Assembly (NCBI GenBank): GCA_900537125.1
Contig: UNRJ01000005.1
Coordinates: 124,001-188,000, forward strand
Reading direction: 5' to 3'
Source: Rhodobacteraceae bacterium Alg238-R152
GTDB taxonomy: Bacteria > Pseudomonadota > Alphaproteobacteria > Rhodobacterales > Rhodobacteraceae
Length of the DNA stretch: 64,000 bases
A model generated the notes under the pieces. That model had not been told where the DNA came from. It searched no databases and saw only the letters and a program-made list of their open reading frames with translations. Every line of letters starts with the position of its first letter. The stretch's first letter is position 1. Made by a program: the position numbers and the translations under genes. Of this stretch, positions 45,790 through 52,836 are shown in pieces.

Positions 45790-48231
45790 ATGAGCAGTTT
45801 TGACGAATTTGACGCCTTTGATGGTGCCTCCCTGTCGGCGCGGGCCATGGCCCCACGCCCGATGCCTTATCTTGACGAACTCAACCCGGCGCAACGCGAG
45901 GCGGTTGAAACACCGGATGGTCCGGTTTTGATGTTGGCAGGCGCAGGCACTGGAAAAACCAAGGCTTTGACGGCCCGGATTGTGCATTTGCTCAATACCA
46001 ACCGAGCACGCCCAAACGAAATTTTGGCCGTGACCTTCACCAACAAGGCCGCGCGGGAAATGAAAAACCGTGTTGGCAACATGTTGGGGCATCAAATCGA
46101 AGGCGTGCCGTGGCTGGGCACCTTCCATGCGATCTGTGTCAAACTACTGCGCCGCCATGCGGAGCTGGTTGGTCTGAAATCCAATTTCACAATTCTGGAC
46201 ACGGATGACCAATTACGGCTGCTTAAGCAGTTGGTTTCCGCAGCCAACATCGATGACAAACGCTGGCCTGCGCGGCAATTGGCATCCCTGATCGATGGCT
46301 GGAAGAACCGTGCACTGACACCGGGGAAACTGCCTGCTGCGGATGCGGGAGCGTATAATCACATGGGGGGACAGCTGTACGCGCAGTATCAGACCCGCCT
46401 AAAAGAACTCAATGCAGTGGATTTTGGCGACCTGCTTTTGCATATGGTCACCATTTTTCAGGACCACCCCGATATTTTGTCCAACTATCAACGTTGGTTC
46501 CGATACATCCTTGTGGACGAGTATCAAGATACCAACGTGGCGCAGTACCTGTGGCTGCGATTGCTGGCTTCGGCACATAAAAACATCTGCTGTGTGGGCG
46601 ATGATGACCAGTCAATCTATGGCTGGCGCGGCGCCGAAGTCGGCAACATCCTGCGGTTTGAAAAGGATTTTCCCGGTGCGCATGTGGTGCGGCTGGAACA
46701 GAACTATCGCTCTACCGGCAACATCCTCGCTGCCGCCTCCAACGTTATTCGCGGCAATGAAAACCGTCTTGGCAAAGAGCTTTGGACCGAAGCTGACATG
46801 GGCGAGAAGGTACGCCTGATTGGTCATTGGGACGGCGACGAAGAAGCCCGCTGGGTAGGTGAAGAAGTTGAGGCCTTGCAGCGAGGCACGCGTGGCAGCA
46901 ACCCCAAGTCGCTGGAAGACATGGCGATTCTGGTGCGGGCCTCCCACCAGATGCGCGCGTTTGAGGACCGGTTCCTCACCATTGGCCTACCCTACCGTGT
47001 GATTGGCGGACCGCGTTTTTATGAGCGTTTGGAAATCCGTGACGCGATGGCCTACTTCCGCGTGGTGGTCAGCCCGGACGATGACTTGGCGTTTGAGCGC
47101 ATCGTGAACACGCCCAAACGTGGCCTTGGCAATGTGGCCCAGCAGAAAATCCAGACCTGTGCGCGGGCCAATGGGGTGAGCCTTGTGGAAGGCGCCCGTA
47201 TTCTGTTGGACGAAAAGGGCATTGGCGGCAAAGGCGCCAAAGAGCTTGGCATTTTGATTGACGGAATAGACCGTTGGCGCAAACAGGGCACCGCGCCTGT
47301 TATCGAGGTGCCGCTGGATGACGACGACGTCATTGATGATGGCGTCACGCAAACCTCCATGCGGCTTCAGGAAGGCCATGCCGAGTTGAACCATGTTGAA
47401 TTGGCACAGGTGATTCTGGATGAGGCCGGCTACACAGCGATGTGGCAGAACGACAAAACTCCCGAAGCCCCCGGACGGTTGGAAAACCTCAAGGAACTGG
47501 TCAAAGCACTGGAAGGATTTGACAATCTGCAAGGCTTCCTCGAGCACGTCAGCCTGATCATGGACAATGAAAGCGAGGATGCGGAGCAGAAGATTTCAAT
47601 CATGACGCTGCACGCTGCCAAAGGGTTGGAGTTCCCGGCGGTGTTCCTGCCCGGGTGGGAGGATGGGCTATTTCCCTCTCAGCGCTCTATGGATGAGACC
47701 GGCATCAAGGGCCTCGAGGAGGAACGACGGTTGGCTTACGTGGGCATCACGCGAGCCGAAGAGATTTGCACAATTTCCTTTGCTGGAAATCGACGTGTGT
47801 TTGGCCAATGGCAGAATCAAATGCCAAGTCGGTTTATTGATGAACTCTCTGACGAAAATGTCGAAGTCCTCACCCCGCCCGGCCTCTATGGCCACAGCGG
47901 AGGGGCGCGTGATTCTGGCGGTGGCTTTGGCCAGTCAGGGTTGGAAAGCTCTGCTATGAAAGCAGACGGGTACAACTCACCGGGCTGGAAACGCTTGCAA
48001 TCGCGTGCCGGGCAATATGGCACCAGCCAACCCAAAGAGAGCAAAGCTGCCGCGATTGATCTGACCGCGATGAGCAGCTTCACAGTTGGGGACCGCGTGT
48101 TCCACCAGAAGTTTGGCTATGGTGCGGTGACTGGCATTGAAGGTGACAAACTGACCATCGACTTTGAAAAAGCGGGAGAAAAGAAGGTTGTCGCGCGTTT
48201 CATCAGCGCATCTGATGACATTCCGTTCTGA
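45790..48231 (+). CDS. uvrD: UvrD/PcrA-type DNA helicase
   Basis: 813 residues. Superfamily 1 motifs in order: LNPAQREAV, Walker A AGAGTGKT, FTNKAAREMKNRV, DEYQDTN, GDDDQSIYGWRGA, LEQNYRST, MTLHAAKGLEFPAVFLPG and YVGITRAEE. A glycine/serine-rich linker near 700-730 leads to a C-terminal Tudor-like fold (VGDRVFHQKFGYGAVTGIEGDKLTIDFEKAGEKKVVARFI). Acts in nucleotide-excision and mismatch repair. No Shine-Dalgarno is visible; possibly leaderless. Confidence 0.94.
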   Translation: MSSFDEFDAFDGASLSARAMAPRPMPYLDELNPAQREAVETPDGPVLMLAGAGTGKTKALTARIVHLLNTNRARPNEILAVTFTNKAAREMKNRVGNMLGHQIEGVPWLGTFHAICVKLLRRHAELVGLKSNFTILDTDDQLRLLKQLVSAANIDDKRWPARQLASLIDGWKNRALTPGKLPAADAGAYNHMGGQLYAQYQTRLKELNAVDFGDLLLHMVTIFQDHPDILSNYQRWFRYILVDEYQDTNVAQYLWLRLLASAHKNICCVGDDDQSIYGWRGAEVGNILRFEKDFPGAHVVRLEQNYRSTGNILAAASNVIRGNENRLGKELWTEADMGEKVRLIGHWDGDEEARWVGEEVEALQRGTRGSNPKSLEDMAILVRASHQMRAFEDRFLTIGLPYRVIGGPRFYERLEIRDAMAYFRVVVSPDDDLAFERIVNTPKRGLGNVAQQKIQTCARANGVSLVEGARILLDEKGIGGKGAKELGILIDGIDRWRKQGTAPVIEVPLDDDDVIDDGVTQTSMRLQEGHAELNHVELAQVILDEAGYTAMWQNDKTPEAPGRLENLKELVKALEGFDNLQGFLEHVSLIMDNESEDAEQKISIMTLHAAKGLEFPAVFLPGWEDGLFPSQRSMDETGIKGLEEERRLAYVGITRAEEICTISFAGNRRVFGQWQNQMPSRFIDELSDENVEVLTPPGLYGHSGGARDSGGGFGQSGLESSAMKADGYNSPGWKRLQSRAGQYGTSQPKESKAAAIDLTAMSSFTVGDRVFHQKFGYGAVTGIEGDKLTIDFEKAGEKKVVARFISASDDIPF

Positions 48232-48309
48232 CCTTGCGTCGATGCCTGAGCGCGTGGTTGACAGTCTTCCGCCAGCTTCGTTGACTGGAGCTCCAGACAG
48301 GAGGACCTC

Positions 48310-48939
48310 ATGATTTTCTATGATTGCGCGACAGCGCCCAGCCCGCGACGGGCACGGATGTTTATTGCCGAAAAGGGACTGGAGATCGAAACGCGGCAAG
48401 TGGACCTGCGCAATGATGGCCACCGCGCGCCTGAATTTCTGGCTCTGAATCAACACGGTACGGTGCCTGTGCTGACGACAGACGAAGGGCTGTACCTGAC
48501 CGAGAACATCGCGATTGCAGGCTATCTCGAGGCGATGCATCCGGAACCACCTTTGATGGGCACAACACCGGACGAAAAGGGCGCGGTGCTCATGTGGAAT
48601 GCGATCTGTGAGTTTCATGGCGGCATGTCGATTGCCGAAGCGCTGCGCAATGCCTCCCCTGCCCTCAAGGGCCGCGCGCTGCCTGGAGCTGTCAACTATG
48701 ACCAAATCCCTGAGCTGGCCACCCGGGGCGCCAAACGCCTGCAATTGTTCTTCGCCACATTGGAAAAACGCTTACAAGAAAGCCCTTGGCTCGCAGGCGA
48801 CAGTTTCACCATGGCAGACATCACTGGCTACGTGTTTTGCGACTTTGCGCGAATCGTGAAGATGATCCCACCAGAAAAAAACACCGCGACGCAGGCCTGG
48901 CTCGCCAGAATCGCGGCCCGCCCCAGCGCGCAAGCGTAA
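48310..48939 (+). CDS. Glutathione S-transferase family protein
   Basis: 209 residues. N-terminal thioredoxin-like domain (ATAPSPRRARMFIAEKGLEIE, GTVPVLTTDEGLYLTENIAI) and all-helical C-terminal domain (SPWLAGDSFTMADITGYV). AGGAGG precedes the ATG. Substrate unknown. Followed by a terminator that also ends the small-RNA locus on the other strand. Confidence 0.88.
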   Translation: MIFYDCATAPSPRRARMFIAEKGLEIETRQVDLRNDGHRAPEFLALNQHGTVPVLTTDEGLYLTENIAIAGYLEAMHPEPPLMGTTPDEKGAVLMWNAICEFHGGMSIAEALRNASPALKGRALPGAVNYDQIPELATRGAKRLQLFFATLEKRLQESPWLAGDSFTMADITGYVFCDFARIVKMIPPEKNTATQAWLARIAARPSAQA

Positions 48940-48957
48940 GGCCACCATAAACCCACT

Positions 48958-48988
48958 CAAAAGGCGCTCTTTGGAGCGTCTTTTTTGT
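48958..48988. terminator. Bidirectional terminator between the GST gene and the small-RNA array
   Basis: AAGGCGCTC and GGAGCGTCTT pair around a 3-nt loop, with TTTTTT on the plus strand and TTTTGAG on the minus strand. Confidence 0.85.
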
Positions 48989-49018
48989 TGTGCATCAGTG
49001 TTTTGGAGAGAGAAGGCA

Positions 49019-49087
49019 GCGGCGACATCAGGGAGGAGGAGAGATGTCGCCGCGCTTCACACAAAGCACTCAGGGAGGAGCGAGTGC
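49019..49087 (-). ncRNA. CcsR-type small RNA, unit 4 (distal)
   Basis: Two hairpins on the minus strand. The first (49066-49087) has stem GCACTC/GAGTGC and loop CGCTCCTCCCT. The second (49019-49053) has an 11-bp perfect stem GCGGCGACATC/GATGTCGCCGC and loop TCTCCTCCTCCCT. The loop strings are complementary to the Shine-Dalgarno sequence, the hallmark of CcsR/cuckoo RNAs. Probably released by processing of the upstream DUF1127 transcript. Confidence 0.85.
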
Positions 49088-49127
49088 CTTGATACCGGTG
49101 ACCCCGCGACGGGATCGAATTTCAAGT

Positions 49128-49202
49128 GCGACGGTGCCAGGGAGGAGGAGAGGCACCGTCGCTCTAGTTTCAAGTGCCCTCAGGGAGGAGCGAGGGCGCT
49201 TG
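49128..49202 (-). ncRNA. CcsR-type small RNA, unit 3
   Basis: First hairpin 49171-49202, stem CAAGTGCCCTC/GAGGGCGCTTG with a G-T pair, loop with CTCCTCCCT. Second hairpin 49128-49162, 11-bp perfect stem GCGACGGTGCC/GGCACCGTCGC, loop TCTCCTCCTCCCT. Linked to unit 4 by a spacer hairpin at 49100-49116. Stem bases differ from unit 4 while pairing is kept. Confidence 0.85.
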
Positions 49203-49233
49203 ATACCGTTGGGCCGTTTGGCCCGAATTATGT

Positions 49234-49308
49234 GCGACGACACCAGGGAGGAGGAGAGGTGCCGTCGCTATTTCAAGTCACCCCAGGGAGGAGGAGAGGA
49301 GCAACTTG
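49234..49308 (-). ncRNA. CcsR-type small RNA, unit 2
   Basis: First hairpin 49274-49308 is the weakest of the eight: CAAGT/ACTTG closes it and inner pairs are broken by mismatches, with the long loop form TCTCCTCCTCCCT. Second hairpin 49234-49268 has stem GCGACGACACC/GGTGCCGTCGC, loop TCTCCTCCTCCCT. A spacer hairpin GGGCC/GGCCC at 49211-49224 separates it from unit 3. Confidence 0.82.
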
Positions 49309-49342
49309 AGCTCGTTGGACCGTTCTGGTCCTGTGTTCGCTA

Positions 49343-49410
49343 CGACGACACCAGGGAGGAGGAGAGGTATCGTCGCAGTAGTGGAAGGCCTGAGGGAGGA
49401 GCGGCCTTCC
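49343..49410 (-). ncRNA. CcsR-type small RNA, unit 1 (proximal)
   Basis: First hairpin 49383-49410 begins 6 nt after the DUF1127 stop codon, stem GGAAGGCC/GGCCTTCC, loop containing GCTCCTCCCTCA. Second hairpin 49343-49375, stem CGACGACACC/GGTATCGTCG, loop TCTCCTCCTCCCT. A spacer hairpin GGACC/GGTCC at 49317-49331 follows. Position directly behind the DUF1127 gene is as in Rhodobacter sphaeroides CcsR1. Confidence 0.85.
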
Positions 49411-49416
49411 GAATTC

Positions 49417-49632
49417 TTATGCCTCGCGGCTTGCTTCGATCGCCAAACGGCGGATCATGGAGCGGCTCAGACCCAAGTCGGCCAGTTCGCGGTCAGAAAG
49501 CTGGTTCAGCTCATTGTACGTCGCGCGGTAGACGCGGTACTGACGGAAGCGTTCTGCTGCGCTTGCGAAAAAAACCGAAAGGCCGGGGGCTTTAGGTGCT
49601 GCCACATTGGTATGGTTTGCTACATATGCCAT
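49417..49632 (-). CDS. ccaF1: DUF1127 small protein, CcaF1-like
   Basis: 71 residues. A variable N-terminus, then FFASAAERFRQYRVYRATYNELNQLSDRELADLGLSRSMIRRLAIEASREA, the arginine-rich DUF1127 helix pair. In Rhodobacter sphaeroides the matching protein (RSP_6037, CcaF1) is an RNA-binding protein involved in maturation of the CcsR small RNAs encoded right behind it. The same layout is seen here, with four CcsR-like units starting 6 nt downstream. A heat-shock-like promoter lies upstream. Confidence 0.9.
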   Translation of the reverse strand: MAYVANHTNVAAPKAPGLSVFFASAAERFRQYRVYRATYNELNQLSDRELADLGLSRSMIRRLAIEASREA

Positions 49633-49681
49633 TGTCGTTTCTCTCAGTCTGGTAGAGTGTCTATTCGCTGTTGTGTTGGTG

Positions 49682-49708
49682 ATATAGGGTAATGCTGCAT
49701 CTGCACAA
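49682..49708 (-). promoter_or_regulatory. Candidate RpoH-type promoter of ccaF1-CcsR
   Basis: On the minus strand TTGTGC, 13 bp, then CCCTATAT, which matches the sigma-32 -10 element CCCCATNT in 7 of 8 bases; the -35 keeps only TTG of CTTGAAA. About 50 bp upstream of the DUF1127 start. Confidence 0.5.
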
Positions 49709-49878
49709 TAGCTGGCTTCGCAAAGCAGTTATGCGTCGGGCGAATACCAGACGTTACGTAAAGGTAAACTGCCCAAAAATTAACCAAGGTGCGGAATTGG
49801 TTGAATAAATGTAAACAGATTCTTACGTGGAATCTTTAATTGTGCGCACATTGTGCACTTGCAGCATAGGAGTTGTGC

Positions 49879-50955
49879 ATGTCCGTCAGCAAAGAAGACG
49901 TACAGGAAGTATTGCAAAAAATAGCCCTGCCCGACGGAGGCGATTTAATCTCACGCGACTTTGTGCGCGCATTGAACATTCGCGAAAACACAGTGCAATT
50001 TGTCATCGAGGCACCCAGCCCTGATATAGCACGTCTCATGGAGCCATTGCGCAAAATGGCCGAAGCGGCCGTTGCGAAGATGGACGGTGTCGACTCGGTA
50101 CAGGTTGCATTGACGGCGCATGAGAGCGCCCCTGCGCCCAAATCAGCTCCCCCTAGCCTGAAGATTGGCGGCCACCCGAAGCCTCAAGCGGGACCGATGA
50201 AAGTGGCCGGAGTGGATCGCATCCTGGCCGTTGGATCCGGGAAAGGCGGCGTAGGCAAATCGACGGTGTCTTCCAACCTTGCTGTGGCGCTTGCGAAACA
50301 AGGTCGCAAGGTCGGTCTGCTGGATGCGGATATCCATGGTCCCAGCCAGCCTCGAATGATGGGCGTGAACAAACGCCCAGCAAGCCCCGATGGGAAAACC
50401 ATTATTCCCCTGCAAGCGCACGGGGTTACGATTATGTCGCTGGGTTTCATGTTGGACGACGACAAGCCCGTCATATGGCGCGGGCCAATGTTGATGGGCG
50501 CGCTGCAACAGATGTTGACACAAGTGCAGTGGGGCGATCTGGACGTGCTGATCGTGGACTTACCACCAGGCACGGGCGACGTGCAGCTGACCCTGTGTCA
50601 GAAAACCGACCTGACCGGCGCGATTGTTGTGAGCACACCGCAGGATGTGGCGCTGCTCGACGCGCGAAAAGCCCTTGGCATGTTTGACCAGCTCAAAACC
50701 CCAGTGCTGGGACTCATTGAAAACATGAGCCTTTTCCACTGTCCAAAGTGTGGACACGAGAGCCATATCTTCGGCCATGGCGGGGTGGCGGCGGAGGCTG
50801 AAAAGCTGGGTGTGCCGCTGCTGGGAGCATTGCCAATTGATCTGGATACACGGCTGGCAGGAGACGGCGGCACACCCATTGCCGCCGGAGACAGTGATAT
50901 GGCGCAGGCCTATGCGCAAATTGCCAGTGGGTTGGTGCGGGGCGGGATGGCGTAA
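49879..50955 (+). CDS. mrp: Mrp/ApbC-type P-loop ATPase, Fe-S cluster carrier
   Basis: 358 residues from MSVSKEDVQEV, with AGGAG 6 nt upstream. N-terminal MIP18-like (DUF59) domain to about 85, a proline-rich linker, then a deviant Walker A GSGKGGVGKST, DADIHGPSQPRMMG, VDLPPGTGDVQLTL, and a C-terminal CPKC pair that bridges the Fe-S cluster. Delivers clusters to apoproteins in the cytosol. Divergent from ccaF1. Confidence 0.94.
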   Translation: MSVSKEDVQEVLQKIALPDGGDLISRDFVRALNIRENTVQFVIEAPSPDIARLMEPLRKMAEAAVAKMDGVDSVQVALTAHESAPAPKSAPPSLKIGGHPKPQAGPMKVAGVDRILAVGSGKGGVGKSTVSSNLAVALAKQGRKVGLLDADIHGPSQPRMMGVNKRPASPDGKTIIPLQAHGVTIMSLGFMLDDDKPVIWRGPMLMGALQQMLTQVQWGDLDVLIVDLPPGTGDVQLTLCQKTDLTGAIVVSTPQDVALLDARKALGMFDQLKTPVLGLIENMSLFHCPKCGHESHIFGHGGVAAEAEKLGVPLLGALPIDLDTRLAGDGGTPIAAGDSDMAQAYAQIASGLVRGGMA

Positions 50956-50973
50956 GCCCCCTCCCCTATGGTT

Positions 50974-51282
50974 TCAGTCGTAGATTTCTCCAATCAGGAT
51001 CTGCGGCTGCACATTTGTGAAGTTGGGAATGTCTGCCATGACTGGCCCTGCGGCTTTCATGGCAGCGCCCATAGCCTCTTGATCCGCAAAAGTAATTGTC
51101 GCGATCGCGTGGAACGGTGCCGGGGTGTCTGGACCACCGGCCAGCCCCTTGGAGGCCTGTGCACTGGTGATATGTGCGCCCATATACTCGCCGACCAATC
51201 CCATGTGGGTGGTCGCGTAATAGGCGTGGTCAAAAGTGGTGCCGTCGCCCACCGGATACAGCACTTGTAAGGTTACAGCCAT
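50974..51282 (-). CDS. EthD-family protein
   Basis: 102 residues. Dimeric ferredoxin-like alpha-beta fold expected; VLYPVGDGTTFDHAYYATTHMGLV and the C-terminal PQILIGEIY match EthD. GGGGAG precedes the ATG. EthD proteins are small and their role is unclear. The second copy of the 60-bp dispersed repeat lies 102 bp upstream. Confidence 0.82.
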   Translation of the reverse strand: MAVTLQVLYPVGDGTTFDHAYYATTHMGLVGEYMGAHITSAQASKGLAGGPDTPAPFHAIATITFADQEAMGAAMKAAGPVMADIPNFTNVQPQILIGEIYD

Positions 51283-51382
51283 GATGTTCTCCCCAACTCT
51301 GGCGGTGTGGAAAGCAGCCTAACAGGCAAAAGCACATGACGCAAAATGGGGCTGTTAACCTGTGCACCGCTGCGGGACACAG

Positions 51383-51442
51383 CCAAAAATCGCGTCGGTA
51401 TTGCGTCGGTATCCTGACTGTTTTCCACCGGTGCGTATTTTG
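51383..51442 (+). repeat. 60-bp dispersed repeat, copy B
   Basis: Aligns without gaps to the minus strand of 20771-20830, 48 of 60 identical. Here the tandem is clearer: GCGTCGGTATT followed directly by GCGTCGGTATC. Relative to the EthD gene it has the same orientation as copy A has to the DUF4202 gene. Confidence 0.75.
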
Positions 51443-51515
51443 ACGTTCACGTCACCTGGCGATTCGCCCCAAATATGAAAGCAGCGGCCGCGCAACGGTC
51501 CGCCCCGCAACACAC

Positions 51516-52016
51516 TCAGGGTTGCGGCGTGGCCTGTGTCCTCAGAAAATCATCCAGCTCGACATAGAGCTGCTTGCGCTCATCTTCGCTGAGGAAACTG
51601 CCGATCTCCACGGTGCGGCCATTGCCGGTGAGGGTCACGTAGTTGGGCACTGGGCCGCCGTGTGCATGCAGCTCGGCGCGGGTCCAGTAGATGTTACACG
51701 CCCAACCTTTGGCAGCGCCGCGCGCGGGTGTGTGGCGCAGATGCAGGATATCGTCGGCCAAAGTCAGTTCTTCGAGAATCTCACCGTCTTTGTAAGAGCG
51801 CTCCAGCCCCCACCAGAGCCCGCCGACCATCACAAGGACAAACGGCAAGATGCCCCAGAGGGCTACCGAGCCCAGCAAACCGTAGAGCGGGATGGTCCCC
51901 ATGGTGAAGGCAAACAGAATCATCGCCGCAAAGCCCCGGCGCGGCAATGAGCGGTGTGGCCAGAGGGTCAGGACGGGGTGATCCGGGGATGGGGGCGAAG
52001 TCCAGCGGTAGGGCAT
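51516..52016 (-). CDS. DUF2244 membrane protein
   Basis: 166 residues. PHRSLPRRGFAAMILFAF opens two adjacent membrane helices (about 30-52 and 55-75), followed by a soluble beta-rich domain with CNIYWTRAELHAHGGPVPNYVTLTGNGRTVEIGSFLSEDERKQL. This is the DUF2244 layout, often found near haem-copper oxidase genes in Rhodobacteraceae; ctaD is 0.8 kb away. Function unknown. Confidence 0.85.
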   Translation of the reverse strand: MPYRWTSPPSPDHPVLTLWPHRSLPRRGFAAMILFAFTMGTIPLYGLLGSVALWGILPFVLVMVGGLWWGLERSYKDGEILEELTLADDILHLRHTPARGAAKGWACNIYWTRAELHAHGGPVPNYVTLTGNGRTVEIGSFLSEDERKQLYVELDDFLRTQATPQP

Positions 52017-52052
52017 CAGTCAAGCCTTGCGTCAGGAAGGGACCAGCCCCTC

Positions 52053-52087
52053 TTGCGCGCGGGCGCGCAATTCACCCCGAGATATTT
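52053..52087 (+). repeat. Hairpin plus GATATTT intergenic motif, copy 2
   Basis: Perfect hairpin TTGCGCGC/GCGCGCAA with a 2-nt loop at 52053-52070, then CACCCCGAGATATTTGGAG. Lies between the DUF2244 and methyltransferase genes. Confidence 0.6.
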
Positions 52088-52122
52088 GGAGAATGTGAAT
52101 GGGACGTTTTGGCTTGTGTGGG

Positions 52123-52752
52123 TCATGTCGCGCCCTTGCCGCGGGCCAAAAGAACATAGCGGCCCAGGACAGTGGGGTCGTTGGCGGTGTAGATGATCTC
52201 GGCAAAGCCCGCGGCTTGAAGGGTGTCGAGGTATTCGGTTGGGGACAGGCTGCCGTGATACACCGGTTCACCCGCCACCGTGCCGGTAACCTCACCCTCG
52301 TCATCGCCCACGGTCAGCAGAAGGTGTCCACCGGGTTTGAGGTGTTTCAGGATCACTGGTAGGGTCGCGCGTTGCTCCTCTGGGCTGAGGTGAAAAAATG
52401 CGTCCCAGCTTAGGATGGCGTCAAAACTGTGGCTCAGTGCGAGGTGGCGCATATCTGTGACCTGAAAACGCGCGTTGGGGACATTGGATTGCGCCCGCTG
52501 GATCATCGCTGCACTGGAATCCACGCCAGTGACCTCATGGCCCAGGTCCGACAGATACCCACCCAGCGGCTGGCCTGACCCACAGCCCAAATCCAACAGC
52601 GCTGAGGGCGTTGGTAGACCGCAGAGCCAACGGGTGAGCCAGTCCTTTTCCCGCAACGAGCGGTCGCGCGCCTTATCCCATGCCGTGGCATTGCGATCAT
52701 ACACGCCCGCCATTCCTTGTTTGATGGTGGTGAAGTCCGAAGAAGACGTCAT
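52123..52752 (-). CDS. Class I SAM-dependent methyltransferase
   Basis: 209 residues. YDRNATAWDKARDRSLREKDWL, motif I LLDLGCGSGQPLGGYL, acidic GVDSSAAMI, DAILSWDAFFHLSPEEQ and LKPGGHLLLTVG. The wording is of the Methyltransf_25/UbiE-like group; substrate unknown. Sits between DUF2244 and the ctaD terminator on the same strand. Confidence 0.85.
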   Translation of the reverse strand: MTSSSDFTTIKQGMAGVYDRNATAWDKARDRSLREKDWLTRWLCGLPTPSALLDLGCGSGQPLGGYLSDLGHEVTGVDSSAAMIQRAQSNVPNARFQVTDMRHLALSHSFDAILSWDAFFHLSPEEQRATLPVILKHLKPGGHLLLTVGDDEGEVTGTVAGEPVYHGSLSPTEYLDTLQAAGFAEIIYTANDPTVLGRYVLLARGKGAT

Positions 52753-52773
52753 TGAGAAGGCCTCGAATAATAA

Positions 52774-52810
52774 GAAAAGGCCCCGACGCTGTGCTGCGCC
52801 GGGGCCTCTT
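52774..52810 (-). terminator. Terminator of ctaD
   Basis: On the minus strand GGCCCCGGCGC pairs with GCGTCGGGGCC (one G-T pair) around 6 nt, followed by TTTTCTTATT. Confidence 0.9.
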
Positions 52811-52836
52811 TGATCTGTTACCTGAGAGGCCTCACC

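Noticed and set aside
49019-49410. Regularly spaced repeats suggesting a CRISPR array
   Set aside because: Repeat cores are only about 9-13 nt hairpin loops, the flanking parts pair with each other, and no cas genes are present.
48990-49595. Plus-strand open frame of about 200 codons across the small-RNA array, repeating Gly-Gly/Arg-Glu-Glu motifs
   Set aside because: It is a by-product of the repeated AGGGAGGAG loops and their stems; no ribosome site upstream of a sensible start, and the hairpin conservation is on the RNA level.
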